DNA from: Actinomycetota bacterium
GTDB taxonomy: Bacteria > Actinomycetota > Thermoleophilia > RBG-16-64-13
DNA: 64,000 bases
Assembly (NCBI GenBank): GCA_012523095.1
Contig: JAAYJE010000078.1
Coordinates: 24,921 to 88,920, forward strand
Reading direction: 5' to 3'
The position numbers and the translations under genes were made by a program. This document shows, in pieces, positions 29,773 to 38,912 of the stretch (its first letter is position 1; each line of letters starts with the position of its first letter). Under the pieces are notes generated by a model. That model was given only the letters and a program-made list of their open reading frames with translations. It did not search any database and was not told the origin of the DNA.

Positions 29773-30783
29773 CTACTCAGCAGATGCGGTGAGCCCGGGA
29801 GTGCCGGCCGCCAGGCCGATGTTGTCCTGCACCAGTCTGTAGAGAGAACGTTCGGTGCTCGCCCGGATGGCCACGAAGCACTGATCGCAGCTCTTGCGGG
29901 TCGCCCTGAACCCCTTGACCGCCTCCCTGCGCGTTTTGAACTGCAGTTCCGGATACATCGAGCAGCCGTTGATGAGTCCATCGGGTCGCACTACCAGGAA
30001 GCGCTTGCCCGCCTGGCAACCGCCCACACCGCCATCGGCGAAGAACCCATAGGTCTCGTCGAGGATATAGTCGGAGTTGAGGATGCTCTTCGACTCCCGC
30101 TTGTGCGCCTTCGCCCAGTCCAGATGGCGACGCAACAAGGCCAGATCCTCTGGAGAGGTGATACACAAGCTCTTGTCCCCCGTGCGGAGCGAGCTGTACG
30201 CGCTGAACGAAATCTGGGTTCCCCACTCCTCAGCCTTGGCCACCAGTCCCGGGATCTCGTTGAAGTTGGCGTGCGTCAGAGCCGAGTTGAGCACTATGTC
30301 GCAATGGTCGTACTTCTTCACCAGGTACGGGATGATCTCGCTCATCTTCGCGAACAACCCCGGGAGGCGACGGAAATCGTCGTGCCTATCGTCAGGGAAG
30401 TCCAACGAGATCGAGAAGAGAGAGACTCCTGCCTTCTTCAGAGACAGATAGCGTTCTTCAGTCATCAGCCACCAATTGCTCACGCACACAACCATCGGAA
30501 GTCCGTTGGGACGCTTTATGGCCCGGACTATGTCCTCCAAGTCATCACGCAGCAACGGCTCGCCGCCCGACAACTGACACACTCCCGGCTTCATCTCCTC
30601 CGAACAGCGACTATAGTCATCCAGACTCATGAGCACAGGATCCGGCTTGATGCCGCCCTTGTCGCAGTGCACGCAGTCGGCCACGCAGGAGTGCGTCACC
30701 TCGAATGAGACGCAAACGGGCATGCCGATGGTACGGTTCCAGAGAGAACGCGCGCCGAGTTTGACTGCTTCAGTGCTCTTCAT
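29773..30783 (-). CDS. Radical SAM protein
   Basis: FEVTHSCVADCVHCDKGG CxxxCxxC, QLSGGEPLLRDDLEDIVRAIKR, C-terminal Cys cluster. Confidence 0.9.
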   Translation of the reverse strand: MKSTEAVKLGARSLWNRTIGMPVCVSFEVTHSCVADCVHCDKGGIKPDPVLMSLDDYSRCSEEMKPGVCQLSGGEPLLRDDLEDIVRAIKRPNGLPMVVCVSNWWLMTEERYLSLKKAGVSLFSISLDFPDDRHDDFRRLPGLFAKMSEIIPYLVKKYDHCDIVLNSALTHANFNEIPGLVAKAEEWGTQISFSAYSSLRTGDKSLCITSPEDLALLRRHLDWAKAHKRESKSILNSDYILDETYGFFADGGVGGCQAGKRFLVVRPDGLINGCSMYPELQFKTRREAVKGFRATRKSCDQCFVAIRASTERSLYRLVQDNIGLAAGTPGLTASAE

Positions 30784-30972
30784 GCTGAGTGTGCTCTCCC
30801 GTCGAGATGGGGCCCGCCGGCCCGTTCATTCCTCAGGAGACTTTACCGCACCGGCCGAACCGGCGCACAGCGCGTGTGGACGCGGACGCGTGCAGCCGCG
30901 TGGACGCAGCCCGTCACTCCACCGGCGCCGGACGCTCCTTCACCGTTCGCCCGATGATACGATGCTAATGCA

Positions 30973-32118
30973 ATGCTGGATCGGATAGTCGAATTCCTCA
31001 AAGCCCTTGGGATCGCCGCCCCCGACCGACGCGGATGGGTGACGGTGGTCCTCACCTTCCTTATCGCGCTGCTGGCCGCCTGGCTGTTCAATCCTGGAGT
31101 CCGCCGGTTCTCGCTGCGTGTCGGGTGGGCCGACAAGCCCAACGCGCGCCGGCTCAACAAGGAACCGCTGCCCAATGCGGGCGGTCTGGCCATCTTTGCC
31201 GCGGTGATCGTAGCTCTCGTCATAGCCACTCTCATCGACCCTATCGGCCTTCCTCCCCGCCTGGTGGAGGTGCTCGCCATCCTGCTCGGCGGCGCCATTT
31301 TGATCCTCACCGGCTTCGTCGACGATCAGTACGGTCTGCCCCCCATCCTCCGTCTGCTGGTGCAGATCATGGCCGCATTGCTGTTGGTGAGCGTCGACAT
31401 CCGCATCGACGTGGAGTTCGGGGGGAGTTTCTCCAGCGCGATCGGGATAATCCTCACCGTCATCTGGATCGTCGCCATCACCAACGTCGTGAACTTCCTC
31501 GATGGAGTGGACGGTTTGGCGGGCGGGGTCAGCTTCATCACTGCCATGAGCCTCCTTGCAGTATCCGCCCAAGATCAGGCCAAGGCGGCCGCTACCCTGC
31601 TGCTCGCCGCTCTTGGCGGCGCCGCCCTGGGCTTCCTACGCCACAACTTCCCGCCTTCCCGGATCATCATGGGTGACAGTGGGGCATATTTCTTCGGCTT
31701 CGTGCTCGCGGCTTCAAGCATCCTGGGAGACTTGAAGATCACCACCTTGTTCGGCCTCTTCCCGACCGTGTTCTTCATGCTGCTGCCGTTCCTGATACCG
31801 ATAGGCGACACCATCCGAGTGATTCTCCGACGCCTCCTGCAGCGAAGGAACCCCCTGTCCAGCCCAGGCAGAGACCATCTACATCATCGCCTTCTGGAGC
31901 GGGGTCTCTCTCAGACCCGCACCACGCTCATCCTGTGGGGCCTCACGCTGGTCACCAACGTGGTCGCCATGATCGTTCAGAAGATGTCGGCGACGGTGAC
32001 GGCCACCACGGCCATCGCCATCATCATCTTCTTGACCCTGGTAGTGCTCCTCCGCAGGAGGGCACACCGCAAAGAGTTGCGACGCGACACGGCCCTCACG
32101 GCCACCGGCGATTCATAG
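30973..32118 (+). CDS. MraY/WecA-family undecaprenyl-phosphate sugar-1-phosphate transferase
   Basis: Multiple TM; NFLDGVDGLAGGVSFI, HNFPPSRIIMGDSGAYFFGF, GRDHLHHRLLERGLSQTRT. Confidence 0.93.
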   Translation: MLDRIVEFLKALGIAAPDRRGWVTVVLTFLIALLAAWLFNPGVRRFSLRVGWADKPNARRLNKEPLPNAGGLAIFAAVIVALVIATLIDPIGLPPRLVEVLAILLGGAILILTGFVDDQYGLPPILRLLVQIMAALLLVSVDIRIDVEFGGSFSSAIGIILTVIWIVAITNVVNFLDGVDGLAGGVSFITAMSLLAVSAQDQAKAAATLLLAALGGAALGFLRHNFPPSRIIMGDSGAYFFGFVLAASSILGDLKITTLFGLFPTVFFMLLPFLIPIGDTIRVILRRLLQRRNPLSSPGRDHLHHRLLERGLSQTRTTLILWGLTLVTNVVAMIVQKMSATVTATTAIAIIIFLTLVVLLRRRAHRKELRRDTALTATGDS

Positions 32119-32244
32119 AGCCATCGGTTTCGTCTTGACGGCGCTTTCCGTCCCAAGGTCTTCCCGTCTCCTGAGACCTTGCCTTCCGACGGAACGTCAT
32201 AGTAAGGTTCGACAAGACGTAGCCGGTAAGTCTGGAGGGCGATC

Positions 32245-32688
32245 GTGGACAGACAGAGATGGCGCCGCAGCAGCGGGGGGTTGATCGTCTTAGCGCTGCT
32301 GGTGGTGCTCGTATCGACAGCGGCGGGATGTGGGGGTCCGGTCGATGCCGGCGGCGGACCCCTCGAACTCGGCGAGGCGGATAACGGCAAGATCTACACG
32401 GTGAAGGCCGGCGACACCATCCAAGTGGTGCTGCCCGGGAATCCAACCACCGGTTATGAATGGACGGCCGACCTTAACGAAGAGGCCGGTGAGATCCTGG
32501 AGCAGGGCGATGAGCCGGCGTACATGCGGGATCCGACAGAAGGCAACGTGGTCGGCGTAGGCGGGCGGTTCATCTTGACCTTCGAGGCCAAAGCGGCCGG
32601 TGAGGCCACACTCAGGCTGGTCTATTCCCGATCGTTCGAAGACGTGGAGCCGCTCGAGACCTTCGAGGCGCATATCATCGTGGAGTAG
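32245..32688 (+). CDS. Chagasin-family (I42) protease-inhibitor-like lipoprotein
   Basis: VKAGDTIQVVLPGNPTTGYEWTADL...GVGGRFILTFEAKAAGEATLRLVYSR. Confidence 0.85.
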   Translation: MDRQRWRRSSGGLIVLALLVVLVSTAAGCGGPVDAGGGPLELGEADNGKIYTVKAGDTIQVVLPGNPTTGYEWTADLNEEAGEILEQGDEPAYMRDPTEGNVVGVGGRFILTFEAKAAGEATLRLVYSRSFEDVEPLETFEAHIIVE

Positions 32689-32729
32689 CCAAAGGAACAG
32701 GGTTCGCGGCGACGGAGCGGGCTCACCTC

Positions 32730-33578
32730 TCAGTTGGTGACGAGCGTTATGGAGCCCACGTCGATCTCGACCTTGACGGTGAGCTTCTTGCCCCGGTTCT
32801 GAGTTCCCACGGCCGGTGTACTGTAGGTCCGGTTGATGATGGTCCACGCTCCCTCGACGTCGATGTCGTTCAACGTACCGTCGATGGTCACCTGGGCCGC
32901 GGTCTCTTTGGGCACGGCTATCCGCACACTCCCGGCCGCGGCCTTGACACGTACGCCGGCATCGGCACGAAGCTGGCCGGAGAAGTCGAGCGAGTAGCTC
33001 CCCGCCCCTCCGTCGAAGGTCATGCTCTTGAAGTTGGCGTTGGCGAGGCCGATCAGCGACACCGTCGACGCGCCGGTCTTGTAGGTGAAGTCCGTCATCT
33101 GGCCCGGATTGGGCGAACTGAACCTCACCTGCGTCCTGGATGCTCCGTCTCTGATGCTGAGATCTTGCAGAGTGAGACCACTCAGATCAAACGAACCTTC
33201 GTATGCGCCGGCCGAGATTTTGAGACGCATGGGAGCTCTGCCGAGTTCCATATCCCATTTGTTGACGATCTCACTGCCCAGACCTGAGACGCCCTTCTGG
33301 CTGCCCTGCTTGATGACCAGCTTCTTGTCGGTGCGGGTGACGGTGGGCTCCCACGACTCCACGTTGTAGAGGATGGTCCCCGACGCCAGCCCCACGGCCC
33401 CCGGCGCGATGGTGAGGTTACCCATCCCCATGTCAATTTCGACCTCGGTGACGGCCGCGGCGCCGAGAGGTTCGTCGACCACTAATTCCTGAGTCACGCC
33501 CATCTCGACCGTACAGCCGGCCGAACAGGCTGCCAACCCGACGATGACGATCGCGATAAGGAGTCTCGGCGGTCTCAT
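32730..33578 (-). CDS. Lipoprotein with LiaF/toast-rack-like beta repeat
   Basis: Lipobox ACSAGC; EIDMGMGNLTIAPGA...SLDFSGQLRADAGVRVKAAAGSVRIAVP. Confidence 0.65.
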   Translation of the reverse strand: MRPPRLLIAIVIVGLAACSAGCTVEMGVTQELVVDEPLGAAAVTEVEIDMGMGNLTIAPGAVGLASGTILYNVESWEPTVTRTDKKLVIKQGSQKGVSGLGSEIVNKWDMELGRAPMRLKISAGAYEGSFDLSGLTLQDLSIRDGASRTQVRFSSPNPGQMTDFTYKTGASTVSLIGLANANFKSMTFDGGAGSYSLDFSGQLRADAGVRVKAAAGSVRIAVPKETAAQVTIDGTLNDIDVEGAWTIINRTYSTPAVGTQNRGKKLTVKVEIDVGSITLVTN

Positions 33579-33823
33579 GGTTAGCATTGTAGAGCGGCAA
33601 GAGCAAGTGCGCCAGCAGACGCCGTGCACGTGCGGACGCCTGCGCCGTTCAAGGCCCTTACAGTGACCGTATCACCGGCCGTGCTGTGAGTATTCCGGAC
33701 GCCACCACGACTGGGCGGCGGCCGTGACGGGTATCAGTAGAATCGAGTGCCGCCCACACGGAACGCCGGCCCGGAGCGAGGCGGCCGGGTCCGTCGGCTC
33801 GGCGCGGCGGAGGCTAGATAGCG

Positions 33824-34144
33824 ATGAGAGGAGAGACTGTGCAAGAGATCCCCAAGCCGTACCTGCAGTTCAAGGCCAGATTCCCGCAGATCCTGCAGAA
33901 GAACGAGGAACTCGGCACCTTCATCCACGAGCACGGCGGACCCCTTGACGAAAAGACCCGCTGGCTCGTCAAGCTGGGTATATCGGCGGCGGGCCGCCAC
34001 CAGACGGCAGTCGTGACTCACGCCAACAAGGCCCGCGTGGCCGGCGCGAGCCAAGAGGAGATCATTCACGCCTTACTCCTAGTGATCCCCACCTGCGGAT
34101 TCCCGACCTTCATGGAGGCCTACAACCAGATAGTGACCGACTGA
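33824..34144 (+). CDS. Carboxymuconolactone decarboxylase/AhpD-like protein
   Basis: LDEKTRWLVKLGISAAGRHQTAVVTHANKARVAGASQEEIIHALLLVIPTCG. Confidence 0.87.
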   Translation: MRGETVQEIPKPYLQFKARFPQILQKNEELGTFIHEHGGPLDEKTRWLVKLGISAAGRHQTAVVTHANKARVAGASQEEIIHALLLVIPTCGFPTFMEAYNQIVTD

Positions 34145-34160
34145 AGCACGAGGGGGCGGC

Positions 34161-35018
34161 TTACCCGGCCGCCTCCCGCTGACACCCCGGGCACACGAAC
34201 ACGTCTCCACCACCCAGGCTGAGCTTCTGGATCTCCGAACCGCAGGCGGAGCAGGTACACTTCTTCATGCCGGGACCCATTGCCGGTTCGTAGCGGCCGG
34301 ACACGCGGTAGAGGTCGCTGAAGTCCGCCTTGCCGCCCAAGCGGAGCCGTTCAGTCACGACGAAGCGCATGGCATCGTAGAGGGCACGCTGCTCCTCGGG
34401 ATCGAGATCAGAAGCCCTACGCTTGGGATGCAGACCGGCCCGATAGACTATGTCCTGGAAGGAAGCGTTGCTCAGGCCCACCACTACAGCGTCCTTGCCC
34501 ACCAGGACCGGTTTGAGCCGACGGGCCGCTCCACTCAAGAGCTCAGCGAACCGCTCTTGTGTGAGATCTGCGTCGGTCGGTTCGGGTGTTCTGGAGACAA
34601 CGTCCCTCCGCACCATGTAGTGTTCCTCCAAGCCGGCGTCACATGTGGCGTAGAGGCTCCCCATCCCGGTGAGCCGCACCGTCAGCGCCGAACCCTTGGA
34701 TAGATCGAGTCGGAGGTGGTATTTGGCAGGAAGAGAAACGGCATTCTTGTGATAGAAGATCTGTCCGCCGTATTCCGGCGCCAAGACGAGGTTCTGCCCG
34801 TCGGTAAGCCTCACAACGATGGTGTTGCCCCGCGACATCACCCGCTCCACGGTCCGGCCGACCAGTGGGGCGAACGCATCGGACCCTTCCTCGTTCACCA
34901 TGCCGATGCGTTGCAGGCTCTCACATCCGTGGAGCTCGAACCCGATCACTGTTCTGCCCGGGAGCTCCGTCTGCATCTGGCGGGCAAGGATGGTGGCTTC
35001 GGGCATCTCGATGCTCAT
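34161..35018 (-). CDS. Fpg/Nei-family DNA glycosylase-like protein
   Basis: MSIEMPEATILARQMQTELPGRTV...GLSNASFQDIVYRAGLHPKRRASDLDPEE...C-terminal CSAC-CPGC zinc finger; ATGA overlap with upstream gene. Confidence 0.85.
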   Translation of the reverse strand: MSIEMPEATILARQMQTELPGRTVIGFELHGCESLQRIGMVNEEGSDAFAPLVGRTVERVMSRGNTIVVRLTDGQNLVLAPEYGGQIFYHKNAVSLPAKYHLRLDLSKGSALTVRLTGMGSLYATCDAGLEEHYMVRRDVVSRTPEPTDADLTQERFAELLSGAARRLKPVLVGKDAVVVGLSNASFQDIVYRAGLHPKRRASDLDPEEQRALYDAMRFVVTERLRLGGKADFSDLYRVSGRYEPAMGPGMKKCTCSACGSEIQKLSLGGGDVFVCPGCQREAAG

Positions 35019-36217
35019 GGGACCCCCCTTTTCTTGTCCGGCGGCTCGTTTCCCGGAGGCTCGTTTCCCGGCGGCCTGTCCGCCTGAGCAACCTCCCGAC
35101 CGTCCAGCCGCCAGAGACCGGCCGCCAGCGTCTGACGCACAGCCTCGCGATACTCGTCGGTCGTGATACGTCGCGAGAGCTCTGGATGGCGCGCCGCTTT
35201 GTGAGCCGGGTGGTACTGGTCCATGACGTTGATGTACGTGTCACGCGACACCTTCGCGGCAAGGAATGCAGCGACCTCGGCCGTACCTGCCAACCCGCCC
35301 GGCAGCACCAAGTGTCGCACCAGGAGACCGCGGCGGGCGACCTGCGGTCTCGCACCCCCGGCCGCACGGTGCCGCTCCCTATGGAACGCCGCCCCCACAA
35401 GATGAGGGCGATTCGAACCCTGCTCGTGGAACTCCAAGTCGCCCACCTGGCGGTGCATCTCCAGCACAGCTTCCTGGTTGCAGCGGACGTAGTCCGGCAC
35501 CCCGGAGAGGCGCTCGCCCGCTCTGTCATCCGAGTACTTCATGTCGGGCATATAGATGTCGACCACGCCGTCCAGCAGGCGCAGTGTCTCCAGGGAGTCG
35601 TAGCCGCCGGTGTTGTAGACCAGAGGGAGATGAAGACCCCCACCTACCGCAAGCATCAGCGCCTCCAGTATCTGCGGAACCACGTGGCTGGGCGAGACGA
35701 AGTTGATGTTCTCGCAGCCGGCTATCTGCAGCTCGAGCATCATGGCGGCCAGCCGGTCAGGGGTGACCTCCCAGAGAAGAGCGCGCGGTGCCACGTGCCG
35801 ACCGGGAGGTGCCGTCCCCGCTGTGGCGCCCGCGGCTTCGCCCGGGCGCCCCCGTGAACCCGACGACCGATCCTCTCCCGGTTGGCTGATCGTGTGGTTC
35901 TGGCAGAACACGCAGGCCAGATTGCAGCCGGCGAAGAAGACGGCACCGGACCCCCCGCGGCCCACCAGCGGCGTCTCCTCCCCGAAGTGGGGTCCGAAGC
36001 CCTGCACCCGGGCCGCCGCTCCGGTGTGGCACTCGCCCAGGGCGCCGGCTACACGATCCACTCTGCACTCACGCGGACAGAGAGTGCAGCTCCGCAGGCG
36101 GGCCCGCGCCGACCGGGCCCGGTCGGCCAGCTCCCCGGAGCGATACAGCGCGAGATAGGCGGGCCACACCCCCGGGTCTGCACCCCTGCCCATGCCGTCT
36201 CCGAGAACCGTCGTCAT
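35015..36217 (-). CDS. Radical SAM protein, PFL-activase-like family
   Basis: CTLCPRECRVDRVAGALGECHTG...FFAGCNLACVFCQNHTISQPG. Confidence 0.88.
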   Translation of the reverse strand: MTTVLGDGMGRGADPGVWPAYLALYRSGELADRARSARARLRSCTLCPRECRVDRVAGALGECHTGAAARVQGFGPHFGEETPLVGRGGSGAVFFAGCNLACVFCQNHTISQPGEDRSSGSRGRPGEAAGATAGTAPPGRHVAPRALLWEVTPDRLAAMMLELQIAGCENINFVSPSHVVPQILEALMLAVGGGLHLPLVYNTGGYDSLETLRLLDGVVDIYMPDMKYSDDRAGERLSGVPDYVRCNQEAVLEMHRQVGDLEFHEQGSNRPHLVGAAFHRERHRAAGGARPQVARRGLLVRHLVLPGGLAGTAEVAAFLAAKVSRDTYINVMDQYHPAHKAARHPELSRRITTDEYREAVRQTLAAGLWRLDGREVAQADRPPGNEPPGNEPPDKKRGVP

Positions 36218-36380
36218 ATCAAAAAGCCGCCTCCCTCATGATGTACCTCCGGCGTGCCACGCCGGACCGCTCCCTACGACGCTTCCCTCATCCATCATGC
36301 ATTGAGTATAGTGGGGAAAGGGAATGCTTGGGCCGTGCCCAGAACACGGCGAGGCGACGGGGATATCGTGGAGGTACGGG

Positions 36381-38060
36381 ATGAGCACAGAGCCGATGCG
36401 CACCGGCTGGTACTATCAGAAGGCAGGCACAGGAGGCGGACAGCCCCTGGGTCCTGTCACCTGGGAAGAACTCGTATCGTATGCCCGTAGCGGGACCCTT
36501 GCTCAGAACGACGTAGTCTGGCACCAGCAACTGGGCAACTGGATGCCGGCGGTCCAGATCCCAGGACTCTTCCCCATGCCCGCCACTGCGGCCCCTACTC
36601 CTGAGGCGACCGTCGTCCCCGGAGCGGCCCTGCCCGGCTACACTGCTGCTCAGGGGTATGGAGCGCCGGCGCCGGCCAAGCGGCGCGTTTCGCCCCTCGC
36701 CTGGGCCATCCCGCTGGCGGTGGTGGTCCTGGCCGGGATCTTCCTCGGCCTGTACTTCGGAATCTGGCGTGACGGTGATAAGACAACCGCTTCCACCGAA
36801 CGTACGACGACCACCGAGGCCGCCACCACTACGTCGTCTGATAACCCTTACGTTCAAGCGGAAGGTGAGATATTCCTGGAGCCCTCGGGCGAGGCCGGCC
36901 CCGAGTCGTTCGCCGGGGAACAATTCGTGGTGGCAGGTCCGACCACCACACTGTCGATTCCCACCACTACGCCGCTCCCCACCACTTTGCCGACGACAAC
37001 CAGTACGGTGGCCGACGGGGTCCAGCCGATTGCAATCGCCGCCGTGCCGGGAGACACACCCGCCCTCTACGGCGGCTCGAAGAGTAAGAAGATCGCCGAC
37101 AAGGAAGGACAGCTCGCCTTCCTCGTCGCCAACCCCGACAAGGCGGCGGCGTTCTGCGCAGCCTTGAACGCCGATCCGAACCTGCGCTGGAGCGGAGGCG
37201 CCCAAGTGACGCCCGAACAACTCCCCGCCTATTTCGCCGAGCTCACTCCCATGCAACTCACCCGCGACACCCGGGTCACCAATCACGGGTACCGCAACGG
37301 CAAGCCCACCCCAAGACAGTCCGTGCTGCAGGCGGGCCAGCTCGTTCTTGTCGACCAGTACGGAGCGCCTCGAGTGCGGTGTGAATGCGGCAACCCACTT
37401 GTGCCGCCCAAGCCCGTCCGCGGAACCCCCACGTATACCGGCCCACGCTGGCCCGGATTCGACCCGACCACGGTCATCGTCATCCAGCAGACCAACGTGA
37501 TCATCAACATCTTCGTCGTCGTCGACATCCACACCGGAGAACCGTTCAGCCGCCCGGTCGGGACCGACGGCAGCCAGGATGCGGCGGCTCCCACCACCAC
37601 TACCTCCACCACCGGCGGAAGCGCGGTGTCGGGAATGGAACTGGAAGGTCGGTGGAGCGGCAGCTTCACCGTGACCGACGTCAACATCCCGAAGGAGATG
37701 GAAGACGCGGCGGCAGAGGAGGGTTGCGAACTGGCCATGCTCAACGAGTTGCTTGGCCGGGCACTGCCTCTGACCTTGGAGATGACGGTTGATCCCGGAG
37801 GCGAAAGCGGCACCGCAGTCATGTTCATCGACGTGTCTGTGCTGGACCGCGGTCAGACCGGCGATGTCAGCAGCGAGCCGCTGATGCTCACTTGGACGCT
37901 TCTGGACGACACGATCGTTTTCGACGCGACTGATGCCGAGGTGACGACGGACATGACCGGCGCCTTGAGCAGACGAGGGCAGACCTTGGCGATGTCGGGC
38001 ACCATGTTCTCAGGTGAGAGCGGCATCGGCATATATGCCGACTGGGAGGTGACCAAGTAG
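36381..38060 (+). CDS. GYF_2 domain membrane-anchored protein with extracytoplasmic domains
   Basis: GWYYQKAGTGGGQPLGPVTWEELVSYARSGTLAQNDVVWHQQLGNWMPA; TM, Thr-rich linkers; GEPFSRPVGTDG segment. Confidence 0.75.
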   Translation: MSTEPMRTGWYYQKAGTGGGQPLGPVTWEELVSYARSGTLAQNDVVWHQQLGNWMPAVQIPGLFPMPATAAPTPEATVVPGAALPGYTAAQGYGAPAPAKRRVSPLAWAIPLAVVVLAGIFLGLYFGIWRDGDKTTASTERTTTTEAATTTSSDNPYVQAEGEIFLEPSGEAGPESFAGEQFVVAGPTTTLSIPTTTPLPTTLPTTTSTVADGVQPIAIAAVPGDTPALYGGSKSKKIADKEGQLAFLVANPDKAAAFCAALNADPNLRWSGGAQVTPEQLPAYFAELTPMQLTRDTRVTNHGYRNGKPTPRQSVLQAGQLVLVDQYGAPRVRCECGNPLVPPKPVRGTPTYTGPRWPGFDPTTVIVIQQTNVIINIFVVVDIHTGEPFSRPVGTDGSQDAAAPTTTTSTTGGSAVSGMELEGRWSGSFTVTDVNIPKEMEDAAAEEGCELAMLNELLGRALPLTLEMTVDPGGESGTAVMFIDVSVLDRGQTGDVSSEPLMLTWTLLDDTIVFDATDAEVTTDMTGALSRRGQTLAMSGTMFSGESGIGIYADWEVTK

Positions 38061-38208
38061 GCCGGCAGGCGTGCGGGCTGCGGCAGTCCCGCGGTCTCAT
38101 GTCGCCTGGGGCGTCGGCCGTCGAGCCGGATTCGCGCGGAGTCTGCGCCCGCACCCGCACGGGGCAGGCCGTGGCCGGTCGCCGCGCCCGTTTCAGCGCC
38201 TGGAGGTG

Positions 38209-38526
38209 CTAGACGCCCTCGACCGCTTCGTCGATCACGGCCTCTGAGACCATATCGGTCTCGTCACCGCCGCGATGCGGGATGCGCTTGGCCAGCTCGG
38301 CCTCCTTCTCCTTGACGGTCTGCCAGCCCGTCGAAGCAGCCTCGGTGACCCGGGTGCGCGCGTCGTGCGCCAGGCGCTGCGCCTCAGTGGGAACGTCCGC
38401 GAAGGACGCCTGCAGGCTCTTGCCCGTCTCTTGAGATGATTTCCAAGCAATGGCGACGACGATGGCAAGCAGCCCTCCTATGAAGGCCGCCAGGATCAAC
38501 CGCGCGAAGTTCATACCACTCATCAC
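38209..38526 (-). CDS. Small membrane-anchored protein of unknown function
   Basis: One N-terminal TM, amphipathic tail. Confidence 0.6.
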   Translation of the reverse strand: MMSGMNFARLILAAFIGGLLAIVVAIAWKSSQETGKSLQASFADVPTEAQRLAHDARTRVTEAASTGWQTVKEKEAELAKRIPHRGGDETDMVSEAVIDEAVEGV

Positions 38527-38666
38527 GTCTCCTCCTGGTCGAAAACCGTTATCACCAGTGATCGAACGACATGCATCTCCTTGTACCCGCGACGGCGGAT
38601 TTTACACCGAGACTATGGAGTGATGTACATAGGCGGCCTCGTTGACTTGTGTTGAGGGTCGGCGCC

Positions 38667-38695
38667 TTGTTCTACGAACATTTGTTCGTTATACT
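38667..38695 (+). promoter_or_regulatory. Sigma70-type promoter: TTGTTC, 17-nt spacer, TATACT
   Basis: -35 38667-38672, -10 38690-38695; LexA box lies within the spacer. Confidence 0.65.
38675..38688. promoter_or_regulatory. LexA/SOS box 1
   Basis: CGAACATTTGTTCG, matches actinobacterial/Bacillus-type CGAAC-N4-GTTCG. Confidence 0.88.
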
Positions 38696-38706
38696 GCTGC
38701 CTCCTT

Positions 38707-38720
38707 CGAACATATGTTCG
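38707..38720. promoter_or_regulatory. LexA/SOS box 2
   Basis: CGAACATATGTTCG, perfect palindrome 32 bp from box 1. Confidence 0.88.
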
Positions 38721-38783
38721 GGGCACGAGCCGGACTTTTGCTGGATTACATTGCTGTTTTTTAAAAATGCAACTTATATTGTA

Positions 38784-38912
38784 ATGACACCGAGCTACCT
38801 CGAGCCTGACGACGGTCTCCCCGACATCGACGATGTCCCCATCGGCATCGACGACGCCCACCCCGGCCGTCGGGTGGTTGCAGCGAGCACCCTCCCGCAA
38901 ACGCAGGTATGA
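38784..38912 (+). CDS. Candidate 42-aa ORF translationally coupled to dnaE2
   Basis: MTPSYLEPDDGLPDIDDVPIGIDDAHPGRRVVAASTLPQTQV*; ATGA overlap with downstream start at 38909; inside longer ORF 38649-38912. Confidence 0.35.
   Translation: MTPSYLEPDDGLPDIDDVPIGIDDAHPGRRVVAASTLPQTQV

Noticed and set aside
35395-35425. tRNA T-loop-like GGGTTCGAATCGCCC (minus)
   Set aside because: Lies inside the radical SAM coding sequence; no acceptor or anticodon arms.
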